Shown here: positions 38,566-48,608 of the stretch, piece by piece | Layout of the letters: every line of letters starts with the position of its first letter | Position numbering within the stretch: the first letter of the stretch is position 1 | Source of the DNA: Sphingobium phenoxybenzoativorans | Lineage (GTDB): Bacteria > Pseudomonadota > Alphaproteobacteria > Sphingomonadales > Sphingomonadaceae | Length of the DNA stretch: 64,000 nt | Assembly (NCBI RefSeq): GCF_001757355.1 | Contig: NZ_MINO01000012.1 | Coordinates: forward strand, 1 to 64,000 | Direction: 5' to 3' | Translations under genes and position numbers: made by a program | The notes under the pieces: generated by a model | The model's database searches: none | What the model saw: the letters and a program-made list of their open reading frames with translations, nothing else | Told to the model about the DNA's origin: nothing

Positions 38566-39318
38566 ATGAGCCTGTTTACCGCCCTGCTTCTCGCCGTTTC
38601 GCCCGATGCCGTGGGAGAAATCCGCCATTATGTGCGGTCCAACAGCGACGGGAGCGAGGCCGAGGCGGTGCATGTATACCGCAAGGATGAAACCACGCTG
38701 GAAGTGGTGAAGATACGGGCGCGCTGCACCAACGCCGCCTATGTCATCGCAAAGCTGAACCCGGAAACATGGGAGGCGACGCATCTGTCCGGCGGACGCC
38801 TGTTGCCCGGCGCCGGGCGGGAGGCGTTCGCGACGCTGGCCGAGGAGAATGGCCGCATCGTGATGACGTTCGACAGGGACGGCCGGACAGTGCGGGAGCA
38901 GGTGGCCATCGGGTCCCGGCCCTGGCACCTGTATGATTTCGACCTCGCCAGCCTGTCCGTGGCGACGGAGCATCTGAAAGACCCCCAAAAGAGCGTCGCG
39001 TTCAGCCTCGCATTAGTGTGGCTGGACCCGGCGCGGCCGGACGACATGCTGCATTGGCTGGGCGCGGCGCAGGCGCGCTACACGGGCACGAAGAACGGGC
39101 TGATCAGCTATGCGGTCGAAGGGCCGGCCTTTGGCGGCGAAGGCGGCGGCGTAATGCAGATCGACGCCAAGCGCGGACATATTGTTTCGGCGCGGTTCGA
39201 GCGGCCCAATCATGCGGAATATAAGGATTTCCGGCTGGAGCTGACCGGCGTGGACCGGGGGGCGGCGGCATGGCGGCAATTGCTGACGGCGCATTGGGAA
39301 GGATGCGCGGGGGAGTAA
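38566..39318 (+). CDS. Hypothetical exported protein (250 aa)
   Basis: A 250-residue protein with a short hydrophobic N-terminus (SLFTALLLAVSP) that may act as a signal peptide. The body looks beta-rich: IRHYVRSNSDGSEAEAVHVYRKDETTLEVVKIRARC, a central VAIGSRPWHLYDFDLASLS and the end YKDFRLELTGVDRG. No family is recognised. It starts about 107 bases from the divergent parC, in a noticeably AT-rich promoter region with repeated ATAATAC. Confidence 0.65.
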   Translation: MSLFTALLLAVSPDAVGEIRHYVRSNSDGSEAEAVHVYRKDETTLEVVKIRARCTNAAYVIAKLNPETWEATHLSGGRLLPGAGREAFATLAEENGRIVMTFDRDGRTVREQVAIGSRPWHLYDFDLASLSVATEHLKDPQKSVAFSLALVWLDPARPDDMLHWLGAAQARYTGTKNGLISYAVEGPAFGGEGGGVMQIDAKRGHIVSARFERPNHAEYKDFRLELTGVDRGAAAWRQLLTAHWEGCAGE

Positions 39319-39381
39319 GGCGGCGTGTTGGCCTCTCGGCCTTGTTCGACACGAACGGAGTGGGGAAATCATGTGCAATCC

Positions 39382-39524
39382 CCGTTCGCCCTGAGTTTGT
39401 CGAAGGGCTGTCCTGAGCGCCTGCCGCAGGCCGGCAGTCGAAGGGGGCTGTCCTGCCCTTCAAGAAAAGAACAGGGCTTCGACAAGCTCAGCCCGAACCG
39501 GTGTGCATATCCAGCCCGAACGGA
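39382..39524. repeat. Sphingomonad-type palindromic intergenic repeat
   Basis: CGTTCGCCCTGAGTTTGTCGAAGGGCTGT at the left and its near inverse CAGGGCTTCGACAAGCTCAGCCCGAAC at the right can fold into one long stem; a second palindrome (TGCCGCAGGCCGGCAG) sits in the loop and an extra partial arm (CAGCCCGAACGG) follows at 39512. The same element recurs at 51271. Confidence 0.9.
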
Positions 39525-39640
39525 TGTGAGTATGTTGCCGTGCGGCAAGTTGGACGACCATGCTTCCACTGGCGCGCTTTGCCTGTTCGCTCGTTTCCCG
39601 TCATAGGTGTCGCAAGAAAAGACAGGTGGGAGGTTCGCCA

Positions 39641-39949
39641 ATGGATGAGGATATGCTGGCAAGGATCGAGGCCGATCCGCGCTATCACCGGCTCACCAAG
39701 GCGCGGACGCGGCTCGCCTGGCTGCTCACAGCCATCATGCTCGGCGCTTTTTTCAGCTTCACCGCGCTGGTCGCGTTCAACAAGGAACTGCTTGCAGCGC
39801 CCATCGGCGCAGGCGTCACATCGCTGGGCATTCCTATCGGTTTCGGCCTGATCCTGCTCGCGATCCTGCTGACCGCCATCTATGTGCGGCAGGCCAACGG
39901 CGCGTTCGACCGGCTGACGCAGGAGATTATCGCCGGGGCGGAAGCATGA
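39641..39949 (+). CDS. DUF485 membrane protein, partner of ActP
   Basis: A 102-residue protein with two membrane helices ([23 protein letters not shown] and [21 protein letters not shown]) and the family start [23 protein letters not shown]485 genes (YjcH) are nearly always next to actP; here the stop overlaps the actP start by 4 bp. It probably assists or stabilises the transporter. GGTGGGAGG before the ATG is the ribosome site. Confidence 0.93.
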   Translation: MDEDMLARIEADPRYHRLTKARTRLAWLLTAIMLGAFFSFTALVAFNKELLAAPIGAGVTSLGIPIGFGLILLAILLTAIYVRQANGAFDRLTQEIIAGAEA

Positions 39950-41652
39950 GGCGGGCGTCCGGCATTGCGCTTGCCGCCATCCTGCTGATCCTGCCGGGAC
40001 CTGCGCTCGCCGCCGCCCTTGAAGGCGAGGCGGAGCAGCAACAGACCAACTGGATCGCGATCGGCATGTTCGCGCTGTTCGTGGCGCTGACGCTGTGGAT
40101 CACGCGCCGGGCGGCGCAGAGGACCAAGACGGCGTCGGATTTCTACACGGCGGGCGGCGGCATCAGCGGGTTTCAGAACGGGCTGGCGATGGCTGGCGAT
40201 TATATGTCGGCGGCGTCCTTTCTGGGCATTTCTGCGCAGATTTTCACTGACGGCTATGATGGGCTGATCTATTCCACCGGCTTTCTGGTGGGCTGGCCGA
40301 TCATCCTGTTCCTGATGGCGGAAAAGCTGCGGAACCTGGGCCGTTATACTTTCGCCGACGTAGCCTCCTACCGCTTCGCCCAGCCGCCAGTGCGCAGCTT
40401 CGCGGCGATCAGCACGCTCCTCGTCGTCGCCTTCTACCTGATCGCGCAGATGGTGGGCGCGGGGCAGCTCATCAAATTGCTGTTCGGCCTGCCCTATAGC
40501 TACGCCGTCATCATCGTCGGCGTGCTGATGATGCTCTACGTCCTGTTCGGCGGCATGCGGGCGACGACATGGGTGCAGATCATCAAGGCGATCATGCTGC
40601 TCGCCGGGGCGACCTTCATCGCGGTGATGGTGCTGGCCCGCTTCGGCTTCTCGCCCGAAGCGCTGTTCGCCAAGGCGGTGGAGGTCAAGACCGGTCTGGC
40701 GGCCGCCAAGGGTGCAACGCCCGCCGACGCCGCAGTTCAGGGCCGGTCGATCATGGGGCCGGGCAATTTCATCAAGGACCCCATATCCGCCATATCCTTC
40801 GGCATGGCGCTGATGTTCGGGACCGCCGGGCTGCCGCATATCCTGATGCGCTTCTTCACCGTGCCCAATGCCCGCGAAGCGCGGAAATCCGTGCTGTGGG
40901 CGACGACCTGGATCGGCTATTTCTATTTGCTGACCTTCATTATCGGCTTCGGCGCGATTGTGCTGGTGGCCACTGACACCAGCTATCTGGACCCCAGTGG
41001 CGGGCTGCGCGGCGGCGGCAACATGGCCGCGATCCACCTGGCCCACGCCATTGGCGGCGATGCGTTCCTGGGGTTCATCTCCGCCGTCGCCTTCGCCACC
41101 ATATTGGCGGTGGTGGCGGGGCTGACGCTGTCCGGCGCGTCGGCGGTGAGCCATGATCTCTACGCCACGGTATTCCGCAAGGGAGAAGTAAGCTCCAAGG
41201 ATGAACTGCGCGTGTCGCGGGTGACGACGCTGGTGCTGGGCGGCGTCGCGGTGCTGCTGGGCATCGCGTTCGAGAAGCAGAATGTCGCCTTCATGGTCAG
41301 CCTTGCCTTCGCGCTGGCGGCGTCCGGCAATTTCCCGGTGCTGATCCTGTCGCTGCTGTGGAAGGGATGCACCGGGCGGGGCGCGATGATCGGCGGCCTG
41401 CTGGGGCTGGCGACCGCCTTCATACTGACGGTGCTGTCGCCCGCGATCTGGGTGAATGTGCTGCATCTTGAGGCGGCGCCCTTCCCCTACACCTCCCCGG
41501 CGATCATTTCCGTGCCTGTCGGCTTCTTCGCGATCTGGCTGTTCTCAGTGCTGGACAGGTCACCCCGCGCGGCCGTGGACAAGGCAGGGTATCGGGAACA
41601 GCGGATACGGTCGGAAACGGGGATCGGGGCCTACCGGGCGGCGGAGCATTAG
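39946..41652 (+). CDS. actP: Cation/acetate symporter (SSS family)
   Basis: A 568-residue sodium:solute symporter. The N-terminus has a signal-like stretch ([20 protein letters not shown]) as in ActP, then about 13 membrane helices with [41 protein letters not shown] and [23 protein letters not shown]. ActP takes up acetate, glycolate and related short carboxylates. It is coupled to DUF485. Substrate choice is inferred from the family. Confidence 0.93.
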   Translation: MRRASGIALAAILLILPGPALAAALEGEAEQQQTNWIAIGMFALFVALTLWITRRAAQRTKTASDFYTAGGGISGFQNGLAMAGDYMSAASFLGISAQIFTDGYDGLIYSTGFLVGWPIILFLMAEKLRNLGRYTFADVASYRFAQPPVRSFAAISTLLVVAFYLIAQMVGAGQLIKLLFGLPYSYAVIIVGVLMMLYVLFGGMRATTWVQIIKAIMLLAGATFIAVMVLARFGFSPEALFAKAVEVKTGLAAAKGATPADAAVQGRSIMGPGNFIKDPISAISFGMALMFGTAGLPHILMRFFTVPNAREARKSVLWATTWIGYFYLLTFIIGFGAIVLVATDTSYLDPSGGLRGGGNMAAIHLAHAIGGDAFLGFISAVAFATILAVVAGLTLSGASAVSHDLYATVFRKGEVSSKDELRVSRVTTLVLGGVAVLLGIAFEKQNVAFMVSLAFALAASGNFPVLILSLLWKGCTGRGAMIGGLLGLATAFILTVLSPAIWVNVLHLEAAPFPYTSPAIISVPVGFFAIWLFSVLDRSPRAAVDKAGYREQRIRSETGIGAYRAAEH

Positions 41653-41704
41653 GGGACGTGTTCACCAATTGAGAATTTAGATCGGGTGGCCGCCAAACAT
41701 CACC

Positions 41705-42627
41705 CTACCCCCTCGGCAAAAACCGTCCCTCCGGGTCCTTCGCGATTTCCGCAGCGAACTCCGCGCTGATCCAGTCGCGGAAGGCCTTCACCTTTGGCGT
41801 GTTGCGGGCATGGTGCGGGTTCACCACCCAATAGGCGCGGATTTCGATGACATCGGATGGCACCGCCTCCACCAGCAGGCCCGCCTCTATCTCTGCCTTC
41901 CACAAATAGGTGTTGAGGATGGCGATCCCCTGCCCCGCTATCGCCGCCCTGCCCTCCATCACCTGGGAATCGAGCGCGATCGAAGGCGGAATGACGGAAG
42001 CGTCGACCCCACCCCCATGTCCGCGAACCATTCATACCACCAGATATCATTGGGCGAGAGCCGGGGCAAAGCCAGCAGGGCGCGGGCGTCGGCCAGCGGC
42101 CCATTGGCGGCGAGGAAGGCCGGACTGCACAGCGGCGCGAGGCGGTTGTGCGAAAGCAGGCGCGCGTCGAGGCCGGGCCATTCGCCCTTGCCGCCCCGGA
42201 TCGCCACATCGATCCCATCCCGCGCGAAATCGACCAGCGCGTCCGATGAACTGATCCGCACGGCAAGGCCCGGCTGCCGCATCTGAAAGCCGCCGATGCG
42301 CGGAGCCAGCCACAGATTGGCAAAGCTGTTGGTGCAGCTTATCGTCAGCACGGAGCTGTCCTCGCCCGCCAGTGCAGCGAAACCCTGGCGCATCTCGTCA
42401 AAGGCGCGGATGATGACCGGGGCGAGCGAACGGCCGCGCTCCGTCAGTTGCACCTTGCGTCCCGCGCGGTGGAAAAGGCTGACGCCCAGCCGCTCCTCCA
42501 ACAACTTCACCTGATAGCTGACCGCCGCCTGGGTCATGCCCAGTTCCTGTCCCGCAGCCGTAAAATTCTCCAGCCGCGCGGCGGCTTCGAACACGCGGAC
42601 TGATGCCAATGGCGGAAGATTGGACAT
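41705..42627 (-). pseudogene. LysR-family regulator (GcvA-like) broken by a frameshift
   Basis: Two overlapping minus-strand frames together give one complete LysR protein. The first (start 42627) carries the helix-turn-helix LASVRVFEAAARLENFTAAGQELGMTQAAVSYQVKLLEERLG and effector domain to WWYEWFADMGVG. The second continues with VDASVIPPSIALDSQVMEGRA to a normal C-terminus. The frames meet near 42010 in a G-rich run (GGGGTGGGG); one missing G would explain it. It could be a true mutation, a phase-variable tract or a sequencing error. It is divergent from two tiny genes. Confidence 0.85.
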
Positions 42628-42766
42628 ATCCGATCCATAAATTGAGCTTATATATGCTGTCCAGCCTTTTGTTGGCGCGCCGTTACGGTTTTCGCCATAT
42701 GGGCGGGGCCGGAACGACCGGCAAACACAGGCTGCACACAAGGAAGATCACAAGAAAGACAGGAAA

Positions 42767-42931
42767 ATGCATGACGACAATCACGCCATAGGCAGCAAGC
42801 TGGCCGCCGCGCTTTTCGCGCTGCTGCTAAGCTCCACCGTGCTGCTGAGCGCCATCGGCCCGGCCAGCGCCGCCAGCCTCTCGCACCCCCAGACGGCGGC
42901 GAGCGGCCATTTCCAACCGGGCCTCGCCTGA
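42767..42931 (+). CDS. Small exported or membrane peptide (54 aa)
   Basis: A 54-residue reading frame: ATG at 42767 after AGGAAA, an N-terminal HDDNHAIGSK, a hydrophobic core LAAALFALLLSSTVLLSAIG ending PASAAS, then a short polar tail. This looks like a signal peptide with a short mature peptide or a single membrane anchor. It lies divergent from the LysR gene and 46 bases before a second small gene, so both may be targets of that regulator. Confidence 0.6.
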   Translation: MHDDNHAIGSKLAAALFALLLSSTVLLSAIGPASAASLSHPQTAASGHFQPGLA

Positions 42932-42976
42932 GCGGACCATAATTTACAACCCATTGATAGAAGAAAGGAATTGACC

Positions 42977-43138
42977 ATGCGCGATGAAATTGACGGCCGC
43001 ATCTGGGCCGATAATCACAAGGCGATTTCCGCCGGTTTCGGCGATCTGCTGAAGGCGATCATGCAGGCGTTCTGCGTGCTCAACCATATCGAATATGCGG
43101 CACCCTGGCGCGCCGTGGCGGGACGCACCACCAAGTGA
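42977..43138 (+). CDS. Small soluble protein (53 aa)
   Basis: A 53-residue frame with a good ribosome site (AAGAAAGGAA, 5-7 bases before ATG). The sequence reads IDGRIWADNHKAISAGFGDLL, then KAIMQAFCVLNHIEYAAPW and a basic end; amphipathic helices are likely. No family recognised. It follows the 54-residue peptide and probably shares its transcript. Confidence 0.6.
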   Translation: MRDEIDGRIWADNHKAISAGFGDLLKAIMQAFCVLNHIEYAAPWRAVAGRTTK

Positions 43139-43394
43139 CGGCTGGTCCGCGAATTGGCACCCCGGCGTAGTCCTGGGTCCGGGCGCATGGCCCGGATCCT
43201 GGTCTGCGCCGGGGTTTCATTATGAGTAAGCCGGAAAAGGCGGGATGCGGCTAGGGCCAATCGGCATTCAGCCCTGACGACCTGCAAATGGCGGTTTTCC
43301 GCGCTTCCGGTGCTCACGTGCATTCAGCACGCTGCGCTCCGGGTCACGAAACACCACCATTTTCGGCACGTCATCTTCTGAATGTCGATTGGCC

Positions 43395-44102
43395 CTATTG
43401 CGCGAGCACCGGTCCCATCTGGGCGGCCCATGTGTAATAGCCGCGCCAGCCGAGATGGACGCCATCAATCGCCATCTCCGGCCTGATCCTGCCCTGGATG
43501 GACATGGCTTTGTTCAGGTCAACAAAGGTGCATGCGCCGGTTTTGCATAGTTCGGCCTCATACCGGTTCATCTGCGTCACGGCTGCGTTGCTATAGTCGA
43601 ACCCGGTATAGAGGGTTGAGAGCAGGATGATCCGGCGGCCGCGCAACATATGGACGATCGCCTTCAGATTGTCCTTCGTCTGAGCCAGCGGGATGCCTTG
43701 CATTGGATCGTTTACTCCAATCATCACGGCCACGACGGGAAGGATCTTTTCTCCCCGTTCAAGCCGCTCCCGCACACCGGCGGTGGTTTCGCCCGCTATG
43801 CCTCTTTTCTGAATGGAGTAGCCGGGCAGCAATATCCGCCAGTCGCCAAAAGCGATGAGGGAGTCGCCCAGGAACGTGACGTCGCCCTCCAGCGGCTGTT
43901 GACGAAACAACTGGCTCTGCACGCGCCAGATGACATCATTGTCCGGCCGGAAGGGTATGACCCAGCGAACCGCCCGGATCGTGTTGCGATATATGAAGCC
44001 CATTTGATAGGCCGAGGCAAAGCCCGCGGCAAAGGACAGGATCAGGGCGCAAACAGCGACGCCCGATACAATAATCCATTTCTTGCGCGTCCAAATGTGC
44101 AT
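43395..44102 (-). CDS. SGNH/GDSL hydrolase with membrane anchor
   Basis: A 235-residue protein with one N-terminal membrane helix (WIIVSGVAVCALILSFAAGFASAYQMGF) and a GDSL-type SGNH hydrolase domain. Block I is FLGDSLIAFG with the nucleophile Ser, block II has GIAGETTAG with Gly, block III is MIGVNDPM with Asn, and block V is DGVHLGWRGY with Asp and His. The domain faces the periplasm. Such enzymes deacylate lipids, sugars or peptidoglycan; the substrate is unknown. Confidence 0.88.
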   Translation of the reverse strand: MHIWTRKKWIIVSGVAVCALILSFAAGFASAYQMGFIYRNTIRAVRWVIPFRPDNDVIWRVQSQLFRQQPLEGDVTFLGDSLIAFGDWRILLPGYSIQKRGIAGETTAGVRERLERGEKILPVVAVMIGVNDPMQGIPLAQTKDNLKAIVHMLRGRRIILLSTLYTGFDYSNAAVTQMNRYEAELCKTGACTFVDLNKAMSIQGRIRPEMAIDGVHLGWRGYYTWAAQMGPVLAQ

Positions 44103-44292
44103 TATGGTCGATGAATAGCGACTTTTGGACAGCGCAACATCCATTTTGGGTGATTCCAGGGCGGGGGGAATCCACAGCGATGAATCTCAACGACTATTTT
44201 TTGGGCGGCGGCCGCCCTCCCGGATGCCGGCATTCAGACCGGCGGAAATCCTGTTCGCCTGTCTGCGGGATTGGCGCGGATCGGACCAGAGG

Positions 44293-45690
44293 TCAGGCGG
44301 CCGTTTCTGCCTCCGCAGGGCTGAGGACTTCGCCCGTCAGCCGTCCCGTGAAGCAGGTCCGCCACCAGATCACATCCTGCTGCTCCACGCTGTCCATCAT
44401 CTTGCGCCAGCGGCGCTTGCGTTCGTCGAGCGGCATGGCCAGCGCCTTCAATATCGCGTCCGCCATCTCCTCCGGCGAATAGGGATTGATGAGCAGCGCA
44501 TCCTTTAGCTGAAGCGCGGCGCCCGCAAAGCGAGAGAGGACAAGGACGCCGGGGTCCTCCGGGTCCTGCGCGGCGACATATTCCTTCGCGACCAGGTTCA
44601 TGCCGTCGCGCAAGGGAGTGACAAGCCCGATCCGGGCGGCGCGGTAAACGCCCGCCAGCCGGTCGCGCGGATAGCCCTGATTCACATAACGGATCGGCGT
44701 CCAGTCAACGTCGCTATATTCGCCATTCAACCGCCCGGCGAGCGAGTCCAGCGTCGCGCGGATCTCCTGATAGCTTTCCACCTCCCCGCGCGAGGGCGGC
44801 GCGATTTGCAGCAGCACGACATTACGGTGGCATTCCGGATTGTCTTTCAGCAGGCGTGCATAGCCGTTGAAGCGTTCTTCAAGCCCCTTCGAATAATCCA
44901 GCCGGTCGACACCCACGATAAGGGAACGGCCCTGCATCGAAACGCCGACCTGCTCGCGCATCACCGCCGCCTCCTCGCTATTGCTGGCGGCCACAAATTC
45001 CTGTGTGTCGATGCCGATCGGGCAGGCGACCGCCTGTATGGTGCGATCCCCCACGGTGATGAAATCGCCACTGACCGTACCGCCCATCTCCCGCTCGGCA
45101 TAATGGCGGAAGGATTCCAGCCATTCCTCGGTATGGAAGCCAACGACATCATAGGCGAACATCGTCTCGACCAGCTTGCTGTGGTGAGGCAGCGAGACCA
45201 GCAAGCGCGTCGGCGGCCAGGGGATGTGCAGGAAGAAGCCGATGCGGTTGTTGTGACCGCGCGCGCGGAGCATCTCCCCCAGCGGGATCATATGATAGTC
45301 GTGGACCCACACGACATCGTCCGGCTCGATCAGCGGGCTGGCGGTGTCGGCGAAGCGCTCATTGACCCGGTTATAGCCGCCCTCAAAATCGCGGGCATAT
45401 TCGGCCAGGTCGATACGAAAATGGAACAGCGGCCACAGCGTCTTGTTGGCGTAGCCGTTATAATATTCATCGACGTCCTGCTCCTCCAGGTCGATCGTCG
45501 CGGTCTTGACGCCGAGATCCTCGTTGAAGGCGATCTGGCCGGTGAACTTTTCCGTGGTCTCGCCCGACCAACCGACCCAGATACCCCGGCTCTCGCGCAG
45601 GGCGGAGGATAGCGCGACGGCCAGACCGCCCTGCTCTGCGCCAGTGCCGGGGCGTTTGACCCGGTTGGAGATCACGATCAGGCGGCTCAT
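44293..45690 (-). CDS. otsA: Trehalose-6-phosphate synthase
   Basis: A 465-residue GT20 enzyme joining UDP-glucose and glucose-6-phosphate. Seen: RLIVISNRVKRP, VWVHDYHMIPLGEMLR, YSDVDWTPIRYVNQGYPRD, PLRDGMNLVAKEYVAAQ and SRFAGAALQL. The ATG at 45690 gives the family start, and overlaps the GH15 stop by 4 bp. It is the last gene of the otsB-GH15-otsA set. Confidence 0.97.
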   Translation of the reverse strand: MSRLIVISNRVKRPGTGAEQGGLAVALSSALRESRGIWVGWSGETTEKFTGQIAFNEDLGVKTATIDLEEQDVDEYYNGYANKTLWPLFHFRIDLAEYARDFEGGYNRVNERFADTASPLIEPDDVVWVHDYHMIPLGEMLRARGHNNRIGFFLHIPWPPTRLLVSLPHHSKLVETMFAYDVVGFHTEEWLESFRHYAEREMGGTVSGDFITVGDRTIQAVACPIGIDTQEFVAASNSEEAAVMREQVGVSMQGRSLIVGVDRLDYSKGLEERFNGYARLLKDNPECHRNVVLLQIAPPSRGEVESYQEIRATLDSLAGRLNGEYSDVDWTPIRYVNQGYPRDRLAGVYRAARIGLVTPLRDGMNLVAKEYVAAQDPEDPGVLVLSRFAGAALQLKDALLINPYSPEEMADAILKALAMPLDERKRRWRKMMDSVEQQDVIWWRTCFTGRLTGEVLSPAEAETAA

Positions 45691-47573
45691 CGGCACTCAC
45701 TCCAAGGCTTGCTCAGCAGGACGGCGCAGTTAATGATGCCGACGAGCGAATAGGTCTGGGGATAATTGCCCCAAAGCTCTCCCGTATCCGGGTCGATATC
45801 CTCCGAGAGGAGGCCCGCCGCCGTTCTTCGCGACAGCATCTCCTCAAACAGGGTGCGCGCCTCGACCTTGCGCCCTGTTCTATACAAAGCCTCGATCAGC
45901 CAGAAGGTGCACACGTTGAACGCTGTCACAGGCGCGCCGAAATCATCCGGGGCGGAGTAGCGCAGCATATTGGAGCCACGCCGCAAATCCTTTTCCAGCG
46001 CGACGAGCGTACCAGTGAATTTCGGATCGTCGGCGGTCAGGAAGCGCAGGTCGAGCAATTGAAGCAGGGAGGCGTCGCGGGCGTCATCCTCAAAATTCGC
46101 AGACAGCGCGCCACTTTCCGGCCGCCAGGCAGCCTGAAGAATCGCCTCCTTCATGATGCTTGCGCGATGCGCCCAATAGGTTTCCCGCTCATAGAGGCCC
46201 AATGCTTGCGCCGCATGCGCAAGGCGGTCGCAGGCGGCCCAGCACATGACGGCGCTGTAGCTGTGGACATGCAGGCGGGTGCGCAGCTCCCACATGCCGG
46301 CGTCGGGCTGATTATAGACTTTCCATGCCCGTTCGCCCACGGCCTCCAGAGCCTCAAAGTCCGAATGGCCGGCCATGCGCAGCAGCCGTTCATCAATGAA
46401 ACCCTGAACCGAGGAAAGAACGATCTGGCCATAGGCGTCGTGCTGGACCTGACTGTAAGCGGCATTGCCCACACGGACCGGCCCCATGCCGCGATAGCCG
46501 GGCAGCTTTTCCGCCTCCCACTCCTCCAGCGTCGCATTGCCGCGCACATCATAGAGCGGCTGGATATGGCCGCCCTTCGCGCCGTCGACAATGTTGCGCA
46601 GATAGGCGAGATAGCCCTCCAGCACGTCGAGCGCGCCAAGGCGGTTCAGCGCCTCCACCGTGTAATAGGCGTCGCGCACCCAGCAATAGCGATAGTCCCA
46701 GTTCCGTCCGCTGTCGGCATGTTCCGGGATGGAGGTGGTGAGCGCCGCGACGATCGCGCCGGTTTCCTCATGCTGGCAGAGTTTCAGGGTGATGGCGGAA
46801 CGGATCACCGCCTCCTGCCATTCCGGCGGGATCGCGAGACCGCGCACCCAGAGCTGCCAATGCTGGACGGTCTCGTCATACATACGTTCGACGGCCGGGC
46901 GCAGGGCGTCGGAAAAACTTTCGTCCGGTCCCAGGAAGAAATGAGTCACATGTTCTAGGCGGAAAAAGCTTTCCTGGCTGATCAGGCCGATGGGCGCATC
47001 GGTGGTGAGGCGCATCGCCATATAGGAGAGGACCATACGGACATGGTTGGAGCCGTAGGTGATGGGCACATGCTCCGCGTTCCAGCTCGTTGTCGGGCGC
47101 AGCTTTATGCGGATGCGGGGGGAGCCGGCGACTGGCCGCACGATCCGCGCGAAAGCGACCGGGCGATACATACGCCCCTTGTGCGGATGGCGGGGGCAGA
47201 AGTCATAGGTTTCGATGGCGTTGCCATCCCCGTCGGTCTGGCGCGTCATCAGGATCGGCGTGTTGCGGACGTAGGATTGCTCAACCTTCGCGCAATTTTC
47301 CAGCTCTATCGCCCAGAAGCCGCGCGTGTCCTTCGCGTCATAGTCGCCCTGATCCAGCAGGGCGGAAAACACCGGATCGCCATCGACGCGGGGTACGCAG
47401 GCCCAAATCATGCGACCGGCGCGATCGATCAGCGCCGATGCCTGACAATTACCGATAGGCCAGAGGTCAAGATCGCGCGCATGCCCCGGCGCCCAAGGCT
47501 CCGGTTTCTCCGTGTCCAGCGTGTCCTCGCCCGATCGGTCGGGCGCCAGGAGCGGCTCCTGCTCTTTCCTCAC
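45687..47573 (-). CDS. Glycoside hydrolase family 15 protein
   Basis: A 628-residue GH15-type enzyme. The N-terminal super-beta-sandwich starts WPIGNCQASALIDRAGRMIWACVPRVD; the (alpha/alpha)6 barrel shows NWDYRYCWVRDAYYTVEALNRLG, and LEEWEAEKLPGYRGMGPVRVGN matches the catalytic region. Family members are glucoamylases, glucodextranases and trehalases. Between otsB and otsA it may hydrolyse trehalose or a glucan linked to trehalose turnover. It is coupled to otsA by ATGA. Confidence 0.92.
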   Translation of the reverse strand: MRKEQEPLLAPDRSGEDTLDTEKPEPWAPGHARDLDLWPIGNCQASALIDRAGRMIWACVPRVDGDPVFSALLDQGDYDAKDTRGFWAIELENCAKVEQSYVRNTPILMTRQTDGDGNAIETYDFCPRHPHKGRMYRPVAFARIVRPVAGSPRIRIKLRPTTSWNAEHVPITYGSNHVRMVLSYMAMRLTTDAPIGLISQESFFRLEHVTHFFLGPDESFSDALRPAVERMYDETVQHWQLWVRGLAIPPEWQEAVIRSAITLKLCQHEETGAIVAALTTSIPEHADSGRNWDYRYCWVRDAYYTVEALNRLGALDVLEGYLAYLRNIVDGAKGGHIQPLYDVRGNATLEEWEAEKLPGYRGMGPVRVGNAAYSQVQHDAYGQIVLSSVQGFIDERLLRMAGHSDFEALEAVGERAWKVYNQPDAGMWELRTRLHVHSYSAVMCWAACDRLAHAAQALGLYERETYWAHRASIMKEAILQAAWRPESGALSANFEDDARDASLLQLLDLRFLTADDPKFTGTLVALEKDLRRGSNMLRYSAPDDFGAPVTAFNVCTFWLIEALYRTGRKVEARTLFEEMLSRRTAAGLLSEDIDPDTGELWGNYPQTYSLVGIINCAVLLSKPWSECR

Positions 47574-47717
47574 GCCCGTGCGTCCTGGCCCAGAAAACGG
47601 GCGGAAGCTGTTCTCAAGAAAGGCGGGGCCCCAAGCCCAGCCTGCACGGGAATAACGAAAGACTGCAAGATTTCACCCCCGGAGCGGACGCAGGACAAAA
47701 GCGCCCGGACCGGCAGG

Positions 47718-48473
47718 TCAGGGCATTATAGAGAGATAATGCCTGACGGCCCCAACCTGTTCCAAATGCCATTGCGCAGCCGTAACGCGCAGCGGCCCGA
47801 CCAATATGCCGCATCCGCCCAGCGCCTTCGCCGCCAGCATCCCCTCCTCATCGGTCAGGTCGTCGCCGACGAAAATAGGCATGCCGCCAGCCATCGGCGC
47901 GGATTTCATCAGTTCCGCCACAGCCGTCCCCTTGTCCGCGCCGCCGGGGCGCAGCTCATACAGCATCTTGCCCGGCTGGATCATCAGACCGGTCGCCAGC
48001 GCCACTTCCTCGGCGAGCGCGCGGCACGCCTCCATCCATTCCGGGGCGCGGCGGAAATGAAGGCCGACGCTCAGCGTCTTGCGTTCCACGAGCAGGCCGG
48101 ACTTGTCCGCAATGAAACTGGTGAAGATGGCCTCAGCTTCGTCCACCGCCTTCAGCCGTTCGGGGCCATGCGCGGGCCTTCCCGGCTCGGCGAACTCCAG
48201 TCCGTGCGTACCAGCCAGCAGGAAATCGCCCAGCCCGAACAGGCCCCGCAAGGTCGCCACGGAGCGCCCGCTGACGATGGCCAGCCGCCCGCCAAGCGCA
48301 TCGCGCGCACGGGCGAGAAGGCCGATCAGGGCAGCGTCCACCTCCACCGATTCCGGCGCGTCGGTCAGCGGCACCAGCGTTCCGTCAAAGTCGAGGAACA
48401 GCGCGGCGCCGTGGAGGAGGGAAGGTGGCGGCGGAGGAAGCCCGGCAAGATCCGGCGAGTCAGATAGTGTCAC
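47718..48473 (-). CDS. otsB: Trehalose-6-phosphate phosphatase
   Basis: A HAD-superfamily phosphatase of about 251 residues. The nucleophile motif ALFLDFDGTLVPL, GRLAIVSGRSVATL, KGTAVAELMKSAP and FVGDDLTDEEGM are complete. It releases trehalose from trehalose-6-phosphate. The start is uncertain: GTG at 48473 follows AAGG but with short spacing, and no ATG is at hand without a non-homologous extension. GH15 lies 144 bases downstream on the same strand. Confidence 0.93.
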   Translation of the reverse strand: MTLSDSPDLAGLPPPPPSLLHGAALFLDFDGTLVPLTDAPESVEVDAALIGLLARARDALGGRLAIVSGRSVATLRGLFGLGDFLLAGTHGLEFAEPGRPAHGPERLKAVDEAEAIFTSFIADKSGLLVERKTLSVGLHFRRAPEWMEACRALAEEVALATGLMIQPGKMLYELRPGGADKGTAVAELMKSAPMAGGMPIFVGDDLTDEEGMLAAKALGGCGILVGPLRVTAAQWHLEQVGAVRHYLSIMP

Positions 48474-48608
48474 GGCCCTTATGGTGGGGAGAGTAAGTGC
48501 AGAAGGCAATTGCCCCAAAAAAATTTGCGGCGGGATGCCGATTTCTGAAAAGCCGTTCGTCGTAACGATATAAGACCGGCTTGGCCGGTCCAAACCAGGA
48601 GACAGAAG

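Noticed and set aside
39880-41466. 528-residue His/Arg/Gln-rich minus frame opposite actP
   Set aside because: Typical GC-rich antisense shadow of a membrane-protein gene.
47043-48467. 474-residue plus frame across GH15 and otsB
   Set aside because: Crosses two real genes on the other strand; Arg-rich with no motif.
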